Positions 10,338 to 24,537 of a stretch of 64,000 bases of DNA are shown one piece after another. The notes under the pieces are model-generated. The model saw nothing but the letters and a program-made list of their open reading frames with translations. It did not search any database and was not told where the DNA came from. Source of the DNA: Moringa oleifera (taxonomy: Eukaryota > Streptophyta > Magnoliopsida > Brassicales > Moringaceae); assembly GCA_021397835.1 (NCBI GenBank), contig JAJFZO010000344.1, positions 1,178,001-1,242,000 on the forward strand. The letters are read 5' to 3'. Position numbers and translations under genes: made by a program. Positions within the stretch are counted from its first letter, which is position 1. Every line of letters begins with the position of its first letter.

Positions 10338-13300
10338 ATAATCCCAATAATGGTCCTCTTGCCTAGGAGAGTTAATCCTTAATTGGAAATGATAGGGAGA
10401 ACAAAGATTTCACATTACAGTTTAAACATGTTGCTTTATGCATAAGCATAGTAGAATTTGAATCTGTTGGCTCAAATGAGTGGCTCTTGGCTTACTTTCT
10501 TAAGAAGGGCTTTCATTAACTAAGAAATGAAAATTTTTTACCCATATGATCTTAGACTCAAAAAGATGAGGAAACCAACAATTTCACACTTAAAGATTAA
10601 GTTCATCAGTGATATTTTCCATGGTGTCTTGAGAAAACAGCTTTGAACATGACATTCGTACTCATGAAAAGTTTTGGCACGCATTACTATGATCTTGAAG
10701 CCCTTACTAAAAAGTGAGGCTCACTACTAAAGAAGGTTCAGACATCCTCCGACTTAGCCTTGTGATCCACTAATTCATCTCTTGATTTGGTATTCCTTAA
10801 AGAAGGTGGATAAGGTCCCAAAAAAAAAAAAAAAGTGGTGAAGGTAAAAGAAAAGATGGCCAATTTAAGGTTCTCACCCTTGGAAATAGGTATTGAACAA
10901 AGGACATAATGGCTCAGGTAAAACCTCTTTTAAGAGGAAAGATCTATCAAAGAAAAAAGTTGAGAGCCAAACTTTTTTTTTTCTATTTATGCTTTAAAAG
11001 TTAGACTTGGAATAAAAATAGCCCCTATCTATATTTTATTAATAGGATAGGAATTCATAATGCGATGTTTTTTTTTTCATAGATCCTTCAAGCAAGAAAG
11101 GTACAACGCCTTATCAGGGCCTTTGACCACCCTTGAGGTCATCCAAAGCCACTTTAGGGTAATTTATTGACTGTAGTAATACAATGTTCAGTGGTGAGGC
11201 AAAGCACTAGTGAGAAGCTTCCTTTAGGATTCATTTCCCATGTGGTTTTCTTACTCATAGATAATAAAATCGTCTTTCCACGCCCCTTGAAAAGTTATTT
11301 TGCTTGGTTTTTTAGTAATGCATTAGTGCTTAACCCTTGTAATCTACTTTCATAGGTATACTTTAACTCATCTTTGAACAAGTATGTCTTAATGTTTCTA
11401 CTATTCTCACTCACTACCCGATCATTCTTATGGTATCTCGAATCGCTTTCAAAGTGGATTTAGTCTTCATTTTCCTTTTTCATTGAGTGTAAAGTTCTTG
11501 GTAATCACCTCTGCAAGATTGATTTAGCTCAAAAGCACCCTTTCTTTCACAACCAAGGAGTTTGTTGATGCAAGAAGTCTTTCTATTCCATGAGTAGACA
11601 CTTTTCGAGAGAGTCTTTCTTTCATCGACTTGCTCTTTTAACCTACCTTGAGAAGAAAAATTCTCACAAGATTATTAATGAATGTAGGTCATATATAAGT
11701 ATGGATGCTTCCTAAGGCGAGTGTATTTGCTTCTTTTAAAAGTGGGTGCTTATGGGACTTTTACTTTGCGATCTCCAAGATTAAGATCTTTTTCTATGTC
11801 TATTGATATCTCTCTGGAATGAGAATGTTTTTTTTTTCAAATAGAGCCAGCAAACTAAATTTGAAAAAGACCTTGTATTAGTCAATAAGTCCAAACATTC
11901 CCTCAACTTAAAAAAATTTCCTGCGAGTAGTTTCATAATTTTAACCTGGGGCTCAGTTCTAACCATTCACGCTAAGGACAACCTTGCTCCTAGCAAAAGA
12001 TTAAATGCCAAGTATGAAGCAAGTTCATGATCCAATGAATTCCCTCAAATCGAATGACACAAGGTAAACTAGAATCGAAAGATTGATCTAGGTAGTGATA
12101 GGTTCTAATTGAAAGAAACTATGTGTACATTAAAAAGACGTATAGGCAAGCCTTTATTGATTTTTCACATGGAATACTTTTCATTATTTTTCGTTCCATA
12201 GGCATACATTACAATCTAATCTACTTCATGACTTTAAGGGACCAAAAAAAGGTCTTTTGAACCTTATTGAGCCTACTTTTATCTTTCGATTTAAGCTTCT
12301 GATTTAGTTGGTATAGACATTGAAGGATCAACTCACACTAGATAGGAAAGGCTTTCGATTAAAGTGCTCAAATTTGTTTCAAAGTTAATTTAGGAATCTA
12401 TTTTTGGTCTGGTTGGTATTCCAACATCTTGAATCGAAGTGGCTCTGAACTTAGGTTTGCCTACCTTTCTAGTTATAAAAAGAAGAGTGGGACTTCAAAG
12501 CCTTAATTGAAGCTAGAAATAACGCTAAAAACTAGCCATATTGATAATAATAAGTGGTGACAACAAAAAGGCACTTTTAAGCCTATGGGGTAGTGAGTGA
12601 GGTAGGATAAAGTGAAAAAGAATCTTATTTTAATTAGGGCAAGCTGAGGAGGCCCTAAGTATTCTTTCTTTTCATGAGTGGTGAGCAAGGAAGAAAACTA
12701 TTCATTATATCTTTAAGAACTAAAAACAAATAGTCATTTAAAGACCTTTCAAAGACCACTTTATAAAGGGCATGTATCATGTGTAATAGAACCATACTTT
12801 ACTATGTCAATAAGAGAGAAAGAGGGAGGACAACAAATAAGGCCTTGTTATATATTTGGAAATTGAATAATCATGCACTTTAGGTCCTTCTAAAAGCCAT
12901 GATGTAAGGTTACATGATAGTGAAAAACTAAGCTCACTTGTGTTCTCATACTTCACAATAACCCAAGCTAGGAAGCTTTAAAGCCATATCATATGGATTA
13001 GTAAACTCAAATCAAAACACCAAACTGGGGAAGCTTCCAAAGTCGAGGCTCGATCCTATATAATTGACCTATTTCATGCCAATTAGTATCTGACTTACTT
13101 AATGCACAAACAAGTATTTGCATCGCTGCCTTAGCTTCGTGTGATGGGCATAAGGGAAAAACAATTACTCTATTAACGTAATATTCATTCATAGTGTCAT
13201 CATTCCATTATCAAGCTTAAACCAATGTGTTTAAGGAAATAACTCCTCCCTATTAAACTAGGGATCTACCTTCTAATGACATTCTCATAAAGAGAAAACA

Positions 13301-16300
13301 AAACTCTCTTGAATTGAAAGAAAAACCAATGGATTATAGTAGTTTCATAAGGCAATCACCCTTATTTGAAGGGGTGCACCTAAGAAAGGTAGTAGCCTAT
13401 ATTTTTTCTTTTTAAACTACAATTAGTGAAAAAGGACTTCACTTCTTTTGAGAAGAAGAGTAAGAAAAGGGATCGAAAAGATCAATTACCAAGAAAAGGA
13501 AAGCAAGCGCTACCAGTGTTGTAAGGAAAACCCCCAAGATGCCATGGGAAATTAAAAACTATTAAATAAGAATGTTCATTGAATTGCTTTCAGTAAATCT
13601 AACCAGCTAAGCTACCTAAATAACCTTTCTAACTGAGAAAAGGCAATTTTATTAATTCCCAATCTTGAAATTGAGTGTGCAAAGTCACAAGTTGATGAGT
13701 TACATATAAAGTTTAAAAAACCCAGTTAAGAAATGAAAGTTATAGCTATCAAGCTAAAACTAAAACTCGAGCCAAAAATGTAAGGAAAGGTCCCAACTGC
13801 TAACCACACTTTGTTGTATTGCAAAATCAAGAAATGAAGTGATGGAAGGGCTTTCACATACGGAGTGGCGATAAACCCCTAGTCTTTTGGTTTTTTCAGG
13901 ACTATATATGAATAGATTCAGCTAGCAAACTACCCATTTGACAGCCACTTAAAACATCTAATGACAAGGTGAGGGCAAGTTGAGTGCAATGAAGTGTGGT
14001 TATTTTCTTACATTTCTCCTAGAGTTGCTACTTCCTTTGTTTTATGGTTTTGAGTTCCCTCTCCATTTAAATGTTAAGTGTGATGAGGAGCATTCTACTA
14101 CTTCAGTAAGCGATCGTTTGTGCAAGTAAATGCACATGCAGCGAGCTCCTCATTTGGGCTCTAGATTGCATTCAAAGGCCTATCCTAACCACTCATATGA
14201 GGTGGCCTTCACCAAGATATTGTAGTTTGGTCTCTAATACCATTCAGAATTGACCTGCCTATTAGCAATGTATGCTCAGTTATTATTGTGTACTTATATG
14301 ATAAGTACAGTGTGCTAAAAGAGACCTTATAGCTCACAAAGTAAAGTTAATCGGGCATTCCTATTATTGATGAGCTCTAATTCCTTCTTTTTTCCCTGCA
14401 TATAATTTAAGGGATTTGAGATAAACTGGTGCTATAGCCTTGATTCATTAGCATTATGCCTTTAAATTTGGCAAGACAATAAGTCATCATTTTAACAAGA
14501 AAGTATAAAAAACCTTCACAACATGTTATTATGCGCTTGGTGGGTTGTAGTTATCAATTAACTCCCCAAGATTATAGGCCCTTTAATACACAGATTTTGA
14601 GGGAATTTAGCTAGCTTATGTCTTCACTCTCGCTTCTGTACTCTTTTTTCAAACTTGTTCGATATCTTTCTTTTATTTTTGCCATCTCCCTAACCAAATT
14701 GATTTATACACCATCCATCCTATGCTTTGTTCACAAGAATTATAAGTTTGATGATCAAAGGTCTATTGTTCTCAGCAAGCCACTTCACACTCAAAGCAAA
14801 TGCCAAATCTTAAAGCTAGGATGTGTGAGAACTAGAGCTTCAAAAGAAGCCATGGCAAGGGTTGGTTGGTTAGAAGTCCACTTTGTTATAATATTCTACA
14901 TCTTCTAACATAAATAAAAGATGTTAAATTATCTTAACACCTTTTCTTCAGTTATTCCTATGAATATATCACCTTATTTTGATTAATTTCCTACATACAT
15001 TCCTTTTCCTACTAAGGAAGCTCTTTAGCATACTGTAGATTAGTTATAACTTTCTTTTAGTTATACGGACAACACCCTCGCGAAGCAAATTTTGTTCCAT
15101 CCTATACCTCTTATCGAACAAATTTCAATATAAATGGTTGTCCTTTTAGTTATGATGATTTATTTTATTCAAAGCGAAGCGAGCAGTGTTACTGTCCCCT
15201 TCCTTCTCCTAGCGCTCATTAAAATTACATGTAGGTCATCGAGATTGCGAACATCATATTAAAATGACTTGATCTGTGAATGCAACCCTTGGGTTACCCA
15301 ATATTAGCCAGGGAATGGACCAATTCCTTCATTCAATGCATATTGATTAAGAATCCCTTTAGGAGATTAGGTCATGAACCTTCTTTCAGGTCCAAAAGAG
15401 AACTCTTGGTTAGGTCCGTCAGCGACATGGATTAATTCTTATCAATAATAAGAAGCTTGGGATTCATGCCATGTATGTGGCACATAATTAGTTTTATTGA
15501 TGCGATTCAACAGATCACAGGGAAATTTAGTCTTTAGAATCAAACAGCAAATAATGATGCGAGAGGGATGCTCTAACGTGCTATTTTGGTAACACTCATG
15601 GGATCCAGTCAACAAAGGTCTAACTATGAAGTCAGTCAGGCAACTCTTCAGAAAATGATTGAAGTGAAGTGAGGGAAAAAGTGTTGTTTATAAGAAAACC
15701 CAATAAAGCCACAAGGCAGAGAGCCTTTCAATGAATCCTGCACCTCTTGGGAAAAAGAAATAATAGACATTGCCTAAGTTTCCCAATAAGGGATCAATGA
15801 CAACTAAAGAAAAAGCTTCACTAGCTACTTTATCCATAATAATGTCATAAAGGTTCTCTCTGGTCTTCTTCAAAAAGATAGCTTTAGAGCATAAGTCAAA
15901 CTGATTATAGGCGAGCAATCACACGCACATGGTTTAATGGTTTGCTATGCTCTGTGACCTTATTCTTCTTCAGAGCCTGATGTTTCATTTGCTTCTCTAG
16001 CTTGTTATAACTTCTTTGACATTATTGCGTGAAACATTTATTTGGTTTCCCATTGCTATCTATACTAGCTCCAAAGGTATTACTACTCTTTTATTTCTTA
16101 TTAAACCTCATTGACTTCGTAGCCATCCTTATTTGGATTTTTTCTTCAGTGTTGTCTATCCAATCTACTTCTTTAAGTTATGTGGTTGGATAAAATAACT
16201 ATGCACTACTGTGCTTAGTGCTAAAGTGAGCTTAACCCCTAAGTGGCTGATTCTTCCTTACTTTAGTTAGTCGACAAACTGAATTGCACTCAATCTGAAC

Positions 16301-17881
16301 CCCTCATGCGAGAAGCTCATGGAGGAGAACATTTATCTTCTGTAATATAATCCGTAATGCCCTATCCTTTTATTGATTCAGCATTTCCCTTTACCCTTTC
16401 AAATAAAATAAATTCTAGCTATTTTTCTCTAAGCTCTTATGAGGGATTAATCATCTTGCTTTTTTTCTCCATTTCCTATTCAAGTGGTAGTTGCGATTGT
16501 GGGTGTTTGATGCCTCCATTAGTGTTTCAAATCTCCCTGTTGCTAGTTAGTCAAGTAGTTCTTGAGTGGACTCAAGGTGTAACAAGCCTTGTTGAAAGAT
16601 TTAACTATATGCCTCACATACTCTTACCTTTCAAGGGAAAACTTTTAATTCAGAAGCATAGATGGTATGTAAGTTAAAGGCAATGTTCCATAAATGTTTG
16701 GTAATATCTACCTTATTCCAGTCATGAACTCTCTTGAGGCTAGACCCCTTTCCACTTTCATTTCGAGACGTAGACTACATCCTAAGCCACCTTGGAAGCC
16801 TTAGAGATCCAAACTACACCTGCTTATCTTAGATGCTTCAACAGGACAAGGTAAATTAATTCCATAGAAAGTCTAGGTCAAATACCCGCCCATAAACAAA
16901 TTGAAAGTAATTTTTGGAGATTAATGACTTCCCCATTCTATGAATTTGGCACTTGATCTTCCAAAAAAGGGTATGTACTAGGTCAAGTGAATGAAGTAAA
17001 TAGAGATGGTTTTTAGTATTCTAGCCTTTTTTCAAATAACATCACATCCTTATTGGAATATATAATTTGACTAACAAAAATGGAGGGATAGATGAGGAAG
17101 ATAAAATTATTAAGGATAAAAATCAAGTAGTGATGGATGTTGCAAGGTTTGTGTGAATGGAAAAAGGATGAAAGTGTTAAATGACCAGAATCAAAAATCT
17201 AAGAAAAGGACTTAATGGTGAAGAAAAAAAAGACCTATCTCATATGAGAAGTAGACATTGCAGTGACACTTTCATTGTGTTTTGTTTGTAAGCAGAGGCT
17301 ATAACTTTTTCTTAATCATAGACACAATCTAGTAAGACTGCTTTAGAAGTAGTAGGCTAATTAATGTTTGATGTGATAGATAAGATGGACAACGGTGACT
17401 CTCGCTCGGTTTGGTGTGCATATGATTGCTAAAAAGCACCTGATAGTTGATAAATCGAGCTTGTGTTGAGAGGATCCATTACTCATACCATTTAAATTTT
17501 TTTTCTCATTTATAAGACAATTCGCCTTTCAATGTCTCCAAACACTCATCTTTGGCAATCTAGATGGATCTGATAGTCAAAGGCATAGAAAGAGACTAAA
17601 AGTGTAGACTAACAATAATAAGATAACAGTATGAAGTAGTGAGCGATGGTGATCCTCTTAATTAATAGCTCAAATTCATCTCTCCTCACACTTTTTATGC
17701 TTATTTTATCTAATAACATAATCATAATCTCTCATCTCAAACATGTCCTTCGAGACATGGCGAACTTCCCAATCTTAGTTATAACCTACTTACTCAGTTT
17801 CCAGTCCTTTATGTCATGTTTTTCCACCTTAGTCGGTTATAGCTAGTTTGACTATAGTTTTTATAAATAGGATGAAATTTA

Positions 17882-17886
<5 letters not shown>
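10338..17886. other. Long gene-free stretch, probably mitochondrial-derived spacer
   Basis: No gene recognised on either strand. Frames of 61-106 codons (for example 14618-14908, 15688-15918 minus, 16357-16677) have no motif I can assign. The sequence is not present elsewhere in the window. Poly-A and poly-T runs occur near 10820, 10970 and 11070. Texture matches the duplicated spacer around the tRNA relics, which is the reason for the suggested origin. Confidence 0.45.
14289..14309. other. Perfect 9-bp hairpin
   Basis: TGTACTTAT and ATAAGTACA flank a three-base ATG loop. It is a perfect inverted repeat in otherwise unstructured spacer. It could be a remnant of a mitochondrial 3' stem-loop, or chance. 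Confidence 0.5.

Positions 17887-17932
<46 letters not shown>
17887..17932. repeat. (TA)n microsatellite
   Basis: About 22 uninterrupted AT dinucleotides in gene-free DNA. Confidence 0.97.
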
Positions 17933-17935
<3 letters not shown>

Positions 17936-20900
17936 AAGCCTCTGCCCATGGTGCCTATGCTTACTGTATCGTGCTACTCTACTACTTAAGATTTTATGCT
18001 TGTATTTGCCTTTCCAAGTGCAGCTTGCTCAGGTCATCATAAAAAAAAACTATAAGTGAATCAAATATTAATATTTCTATCTCATCTATACTAGGTGGTA
18101 ATGAACAAAGCATTTAAATCAATTAGATTAAGTCGTCTATAGCTAACCTACCCAAGACCTTGGTTTGTCCTACTTAACGACCTTAGTCCATAGAGTGATA
18201 GCAAGTATATGAATGGTCAAAGCCATTTCAAACCAGTGCCTCAACTTGAACTAATGGAGATGCTATGGCATGCATGCTTCTCTAGCTAAGAGGTGAGGAT
18301 GTGAATACAACTAATCAGTGTCAACCAGAACATGAATCAGTGGGTAAAGCGGATCTCACAAGCCTATCCCAGTATGCACAGATGATGGATTTCCCTCACT
18401 TTTGATTCTATGAGAGAAGCTGGTTCATAACTCATATCTTTTTTCCATAAAAGAGAGAACCACGAAGGAAAGGTACAAACTAGAGCTATGACATCATTAC
18501 TTTCCTAACTTCTACATCTTGAAGCCTTTGGCAAGCTAATACGAGATACTCACTACTAAGATAGGAACTAATTGTGGACAATCTGAAGATACAAAAAGTT
18601 ATTTCACAAAATAAGATGTTACATCGAAAGCTCTTAGGGAAGAAGATAAAAAACAGCACTTAATACTCATGCTAGTGCCCAATTCCAATCCTTAGTAGAT
18701 CGAGGTGGGCATAGATCAGAGAAGGAAAAAAAGGAACTATACTAACTCAGTTCTGTCATCTAGAGAGGTCCAGTCCTAGCCCTCCCCTCTTTGTGAGTTT
18801 AGGGAAGTTCCTTCTATAGATGGGAGCATGACATCTATAGTTCCTATCCTTTATACTCCATTTTCTTACTTGAGTCTTGTCTCTAGTTGAATCTAACTAT
18901 TTATGAAAAAGAAAAACCATAGATAATATGTGTCACTTATGAGATAGATATAAAATCGAGGAGATGTACCGAAAATGAGAGGTCATATAAACTAGTTAGT
19001 CATTGATTGAATTGACACTTTTTTTCTTCTAAAGAATTTGATTTAATTTATCCTTTAAGCTTCTAGTTAGTCATTTCCCTAAAATTGTAATTCAATTAGT
19101 CAAAGCACAACATATGAGAATATATCAAAAATAAGATGAATCTACCATCCTCTTGATGGACTAAGTCAGCAAGCAAGAATAAGTACAGAGAAGGATTTCG
19201 TTACTTGAACATTATTTCTCATTTCGTTTATAGTAAAAAGAAAGAAAAAATTTATTAAATAAAGGTGGAAAGGATTTCACATTATTCTGAGGGGCGAGAC
19301 ATGCCTCTTCTTTTGGATATTTTCAAAAGTGAAAGGTCCCTAAAGACTGCCTTAATCATACAAAGAAGCCTTTTTCAACCAAAGAAAAAAGTCGAAGGCT
19401 TTCGAGAAAGAAAAGGCTAGGCTCCTAATGGTGAAAAGTCTTCGAATAGGATCTCGATGATTTTATGTCAAAATCATTTGCAGTGTGATTTGAGTTATTA
19501 ATGCTCTCATCCTATCATGCAAAGCTAGTTCTATTTTAAGGTGTTAAGTTCATGATAGCGAGGGGAAGTGGAACTCAATCATATTTAGATATTTTATTTT
19601 ATATCTCATCATAGTTTTTCTATCATATTCTTAAGAGGCTAAAGCTTATGGCCTTAGTTACAATCATGCTACAAAAAGGTATATACTTAATACACGCAAG
19701 TCAAACTATCTTTTCGATCAATCCAATTACCTGGCTATGACGCAATCTAATCATTCAAAAACTAATAGTGGTTTCTAGCTCAGAACAAACCTATAAAAGC
19801 TCCTTAATTATGTATACGAAGTGTCTTCTTTTTGCTCTTATAGCTAATTGAAGAAAGATAGACAAAACTGTTATTTACATACGACACAATCGAAGCTCTT
19901 TGAATAGATCTTTTTCATATTATAAATAAATATATATATATAGCCCAAAGCATTCATTGTCAGCAATCATAAATAGGGCCAGTGCAAGCGGACATCTTTG
20001 TCGAACGGATCGAGAAATTGAAAAGGACGGTAGTACAGCTCCTAAAAATGTCTTAGAATGATGATGTAAGCATTCGATTGAGACCACTCTATTTCGAGGG
20101 TCTAGAAGTAATCTAGTTAAGTTAGCAAGCTAGTAAGTCCAGGTTATAAACCCTATTAAGTTCCCCTTCGCTGGGATAAATACAGTAACCCTCGTACCCA
20201 GTAAGCCTACTTTGTATCCATCTTGTACCCTGCCTGCAAGCAAGCTAAGTGATGATGAACTCTTCTACCCTCATTCTAGTGCTATAGTCTTTTTTCCATC
20301 TAGAACTAGAGATTATAAGTTGGAAGTGCAAGATGTTGAAAAGGTTATCAGTCTATCCCTGCTAGCAACTTAAGAGGAGTCCGTCAGTACCGTCAATAAT
20401 GCTCAGTTCCAGCTCATGTTGGCATGCCCACAGCACTTGTTAGAAAACCTATCTCACTTTCCTTTCCTGGTCGGTGCTTGCTCAATTGAGATCAAAACTA
20501 AAGGATTGAAATTAAGAGGGATTGGATTCATATAAAAGGTAATGGTAGCACTCAACTGCATCCTAAGCTTCATATAAGCCCTTGCTTGTGACCTAGAGCA
20601 TTGATTATGACTCCAACACATAGATTACTTTAGATATTCCCTAGATGTACTAAAGTGATTCAACTTGCACTCGATGAAAAAATCCAATCGGACTTGAAAC
20701 CATTCGTTCACCTTCTTTAGAAGTTACGGCGTTTTCAGAGGCAAACTAAGACATTGGAAGGTCCTATTCTCTTATTGATCCAATCTAGGGAAACATTAAG
20801 CTTTTCTCTGCCCCTCATCTATCAAACAAAGTGAATATAGGTTTTAATTCCTCCACATCCAAATGTTTGTGATGCTTTCGCCAAAGATCATCAACTTATG

Positions 20901-23900
20901 CATCTAGCCTTCACCTTACAAATGTTGGCTAACCTAATCCCAGCAGGTACTCTTCTTCTCTTACTCTTCTGTAGGCTAGCTTTCACCCTTACCTGATATT
21001 TGAGCGAGCCTGTATTCTTTGATTCAACTGGCAAGGCATTTCTTACCTTTATAGAGAAGAACAAATAGGCAATCTAGTGCCATCGATCGAAAGAAGGGAA
21101 TTACCTGCTAACTAGACCTCACCTTTCTTTGACAATAACTTATTTAGTATATATGCAACATTAACCAGCACTCCACATGTTGGATCTGATCGATAGGCAA
21201 CAAAGGACCCACTAAAAGAAGCCTCACTTATCCTTAAACCCTAACCTTAATGAGTCGAGACTCCGGTTTCGCTGCACTTAAACGGTAGCCTGCTAATGCA
21301 TCGCTTTCTATATGCATTTCTAAGACCAGTCCTTTTTTCTGCTAACCAATTAGGTTGGTTCATCAAGTACTAAGGCATCTCTTTCTCCTAGGTCCCATCT
21401 TGAACATTCCCAAATCGGCAAGTTAGCCACCTCGACCATATCAAAGCTCTTTCTTATTCTCCTAGCCTGGTGATCAATAATTCTTTTATCTCTCATTCTG
21501 CACGGCCTAATGGATGCAAGCTCGTAAGCTAAGAAGCCTCTGACGGTATAGAATTAGACTGAATCCAGCCAAATCACCTCGTGAGCCAAGCTAAGGCATG
21601 GGAAATTTATCCCATCGTTTCTCATGCCTATTCACGATGAGAGTGGGATAGGTGAAGCGAAGGTTGAGGAAGTCGCTTCTACAATGCATGAAAGTATGGA
21701 CCCAAGCAAATATGCTATTTTGTTTGACCAATCCTAAACTTTTCATATTCATGATTAATGAGAATGTGAGGGGAATAATCTTGAATGATGGATGGAAAGA
21801 TCCCCCAACACTCAACGAGCTACCTATACCAATCTATCCCGAAAACATCCAATCGATCCAGTGTGTGCTAATGACCTGCCACAGCAGGCAAGCAGAAGGT
21901 CTTATGCATGAAACTAACTAAATGGCTATCCCTAACGTATGACTCAGCTCACGAAGAAGAAAAGAAGAATTGATTTCCTTGTGGGATTGGAATTGACTTT
22001 TTATTCATGCTTTAGAGGTCAGTCACAGTTCTATAATTATAATGGTATGTTCCTTAGATGTAATTTCCTAATCATCCTGCCATTCCTGACTTTAGGAAGA
22101 CCTTTTATTAAACCCCTAGAAAGCCACCTCTTTTATGTTTTGCTTTTCTATCTAGGGCTCTCTGAGAGTGGAATCAATTCTATAATGTGCATGAAGTTTA
22201 GATGAAATCAGGGTGAACCTTAAGGCTATTGTCGCTTATGCCACTGTAGAATTCGGGGTTCATAACAACTTTGAAAAATTTCTACAAGAGCTAACAGATC
22301 ATCCATTCTTCCCTGAAGCAAAACAGGTTAACATTGAAAAGTTGCGTCAACTACCTAGGTTTGTAGAAAAAAATGAATTAAAAGATGAGTGTCGCAGCAG
22401 TAGCTTTTAAGATGGTAGCCGAGGCTTGCATTTAGGAAGGATATATATGAGAGTAAGTGTGAGGAGAAAGAGCCTTCCCATTTTTTGTTCTAGACCTAGG
22501 TTTAAAAACCCATTCAACTATCCCTTCTTAGATGGAGCTCTCAAAGGAGACCTATGAATGCCTTTGCACTAAGTCATACGTACCACTATATAATGGAGTA
22601 GTCAGTCGCGCAACAACTTTCTCTCATGCTATGGCCTATTTTTGAGCGCATTCATTGCTTTGAGAAATTGGTTGTGAGCAAGGAAGCGTTTGAGTTAGCG
22701 TGTAAGGTTAAGGGTGGCGCAGGTTTTTGATAGCTTTTCTAATCTCTGTCATATGTTTGATAGATCTAAATCTTCTGTTTATGGGCATGGATGGATCCCA
22801 TCGCCCCAACCCAATCCCAAAAAAAAAAAAAAAAAAGCTTTGATTGCTTGTCACCTATTTATACAATGAATATTTATTTATATCATTAACATTGATAGTT
22901 ATATACAGATGGATAGCAATGGCAGTTAAGAGCATTACTTTGTTAGGTCAAGATGGTTTCTTTCTTCTTTCTCCTATTCCTGCCTTTCCCACTGCAGTTG
23001 ATGGAGAAGCATTGAGCAAGGCAAGGAGTTGAGATAGTCTTAGCTATAATCTCTGTTCTTAGTGTCTTCCTCTATTTTGCATAGTTGTGGATTGAGGGAG
23101 CACCTATGGTGTTAGTAAAGGTATACGATGGGCAGTTACAAGGCAATACCACTAGAGAAGCTGATTAAGGCATATGTTTCTGATGATTGATAACGAGGGG
23201 ATTACTAATGATGAAATATACGAAAAAGGTCAAAATGCCCTATTCTCTTTAACCCCCTTGGAACCCATATGTTTCTTTTAAGCGCGATAAGGCTCACTCC
23301 GTTCTCAAGGCATGGGTCGCTGTCTTCGACTCCAATGGATGCAAAAAAAAAAAATCGATCGAAAAAGCCAATGTTAACGTAAAGGATTCCCCAAAAAGAA
23401 AATGAGGCAAACACAAAGGCCAATAACTCAAGTAATCTACCGCTCTTTGTGTTGAAGAAACTTGGGAATTAAAGGCGCAGTTCAAGTGCACTAGGTAGCA
23501 AGAAATCCAAATGAGGGATTGGAGGCGTAGCTTTATCTTTCTTTTGAGATTAGGCGGCCTTCCTTATTCGTACTCCATACAAGCAGTAGGATTGGGCTAA
23601 AAAGGTATGGAAGGCCAAGTATACTGCTTAGTTTCATAGCTCCATTTCCAAATTGTCCGTATCATTAAAAACTTGTGATTTTGGTCAAGTCAACTACTTT
23701 TTTTTCTTAGCTAGTTGGGTAAGAAGTAGGGCAAAGATCTAAGTCAGAATCAGAGAATTTCTCACTTGGCACTGACATTTTATCTTTTGGATGAGATTAA
23801 ACCTTGGAACTTGGTACGTAGAGGTTAAGCTTTTCTCAGGTTTCTTCTTATAGGCAAAGTTAGTTAAAGCGGTGTAGCTCCTAAGTACCATTTGTCTCCA

Positions 23901-24243
23901 GGCTTATCTCCTACCTCCCATTGTGCTTTTAATTCCATCTCTCAATTGACGGGCGATTTCTAAATGCTTTAGCCTAGGAAGTGCTATGGACTAACTTCCT
24001 TACAAGCATAGTTAGTTATAGAAGGTACAGACAGTCCGATCTAGTGAGTGAGCAGAAGCATTAATCATAAAAAGAGCTCATTAGTTAAGCTCTTTGGTGA
24101 TGTCCCTCTCATCTATGCTTGCCGCCTTTTCACCATGGTTGGCCGACTTCAACATTCCAGTCTATTCTTCCCCCTTTACTTGATGTGATGGTTTAGTTTC
24201 CTCTAAAGAAATAAGGTCAGGCAAATTAACCATTAAAAAGCCA
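17933..24243. other. Gene-free stretch with unassigned short frames at 21652-22410
   Basis: No gene recognised. Three open frames of 89, 88 and 65 codons follow one another closely on the plus strand at 21652-21921, 21939-22205 and 22213-22410, a denser run than elsewhere here. The last encodes a charged peptide with FEKFLQELTDHPFF and LRQLPRFVEKNELKDE that looks protein-like, but I cannot assign it to a family. A run of A lies near 22819-22836. Confidence 0.4.
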
Positions 24244-24537
24244 TTGGTCAATCGAGCAGTTCAGGTAGTATCTGAGAAGAAAAATGGGTCATCATCATTT
24301 CTTAGCATCCTTGTGGAATGGAATCAGATTAGAGAGGCTACTGTTGGTTCTGGTGATGGAGCCAATAAAGTTGAGATTGAATTTCTCACAAGTCAGTCGG
24401 GTTTTTACCATCTTTCAACTCATTCGACATCCTTTTCATTTCATATCTTCCCATCCATTAAAGAAGAGGACTTTCTTAGGCCTACCCATTTTAGTTGTCT
24501 TTTAGACACCAAAAAAAAAAATAATCAGAAAAAATAA
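24244..24537 (+). other. Unassigned open frame, 97 codons
   Basis: The frame starts MVNRAVQVVSEKKNGSSS and contains LVEWNQIREATVGSGDGANK. The polar, glycine-rich composition is more protein-like than the surrounding frames. It ends in an A-rich tract. No family recognised, no neighbours in an operon-like arrangement, and no splice signals examined with profit. It could be a relic of a mitochondrial or plasmid frame, or chance. Confidence 0.25.
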
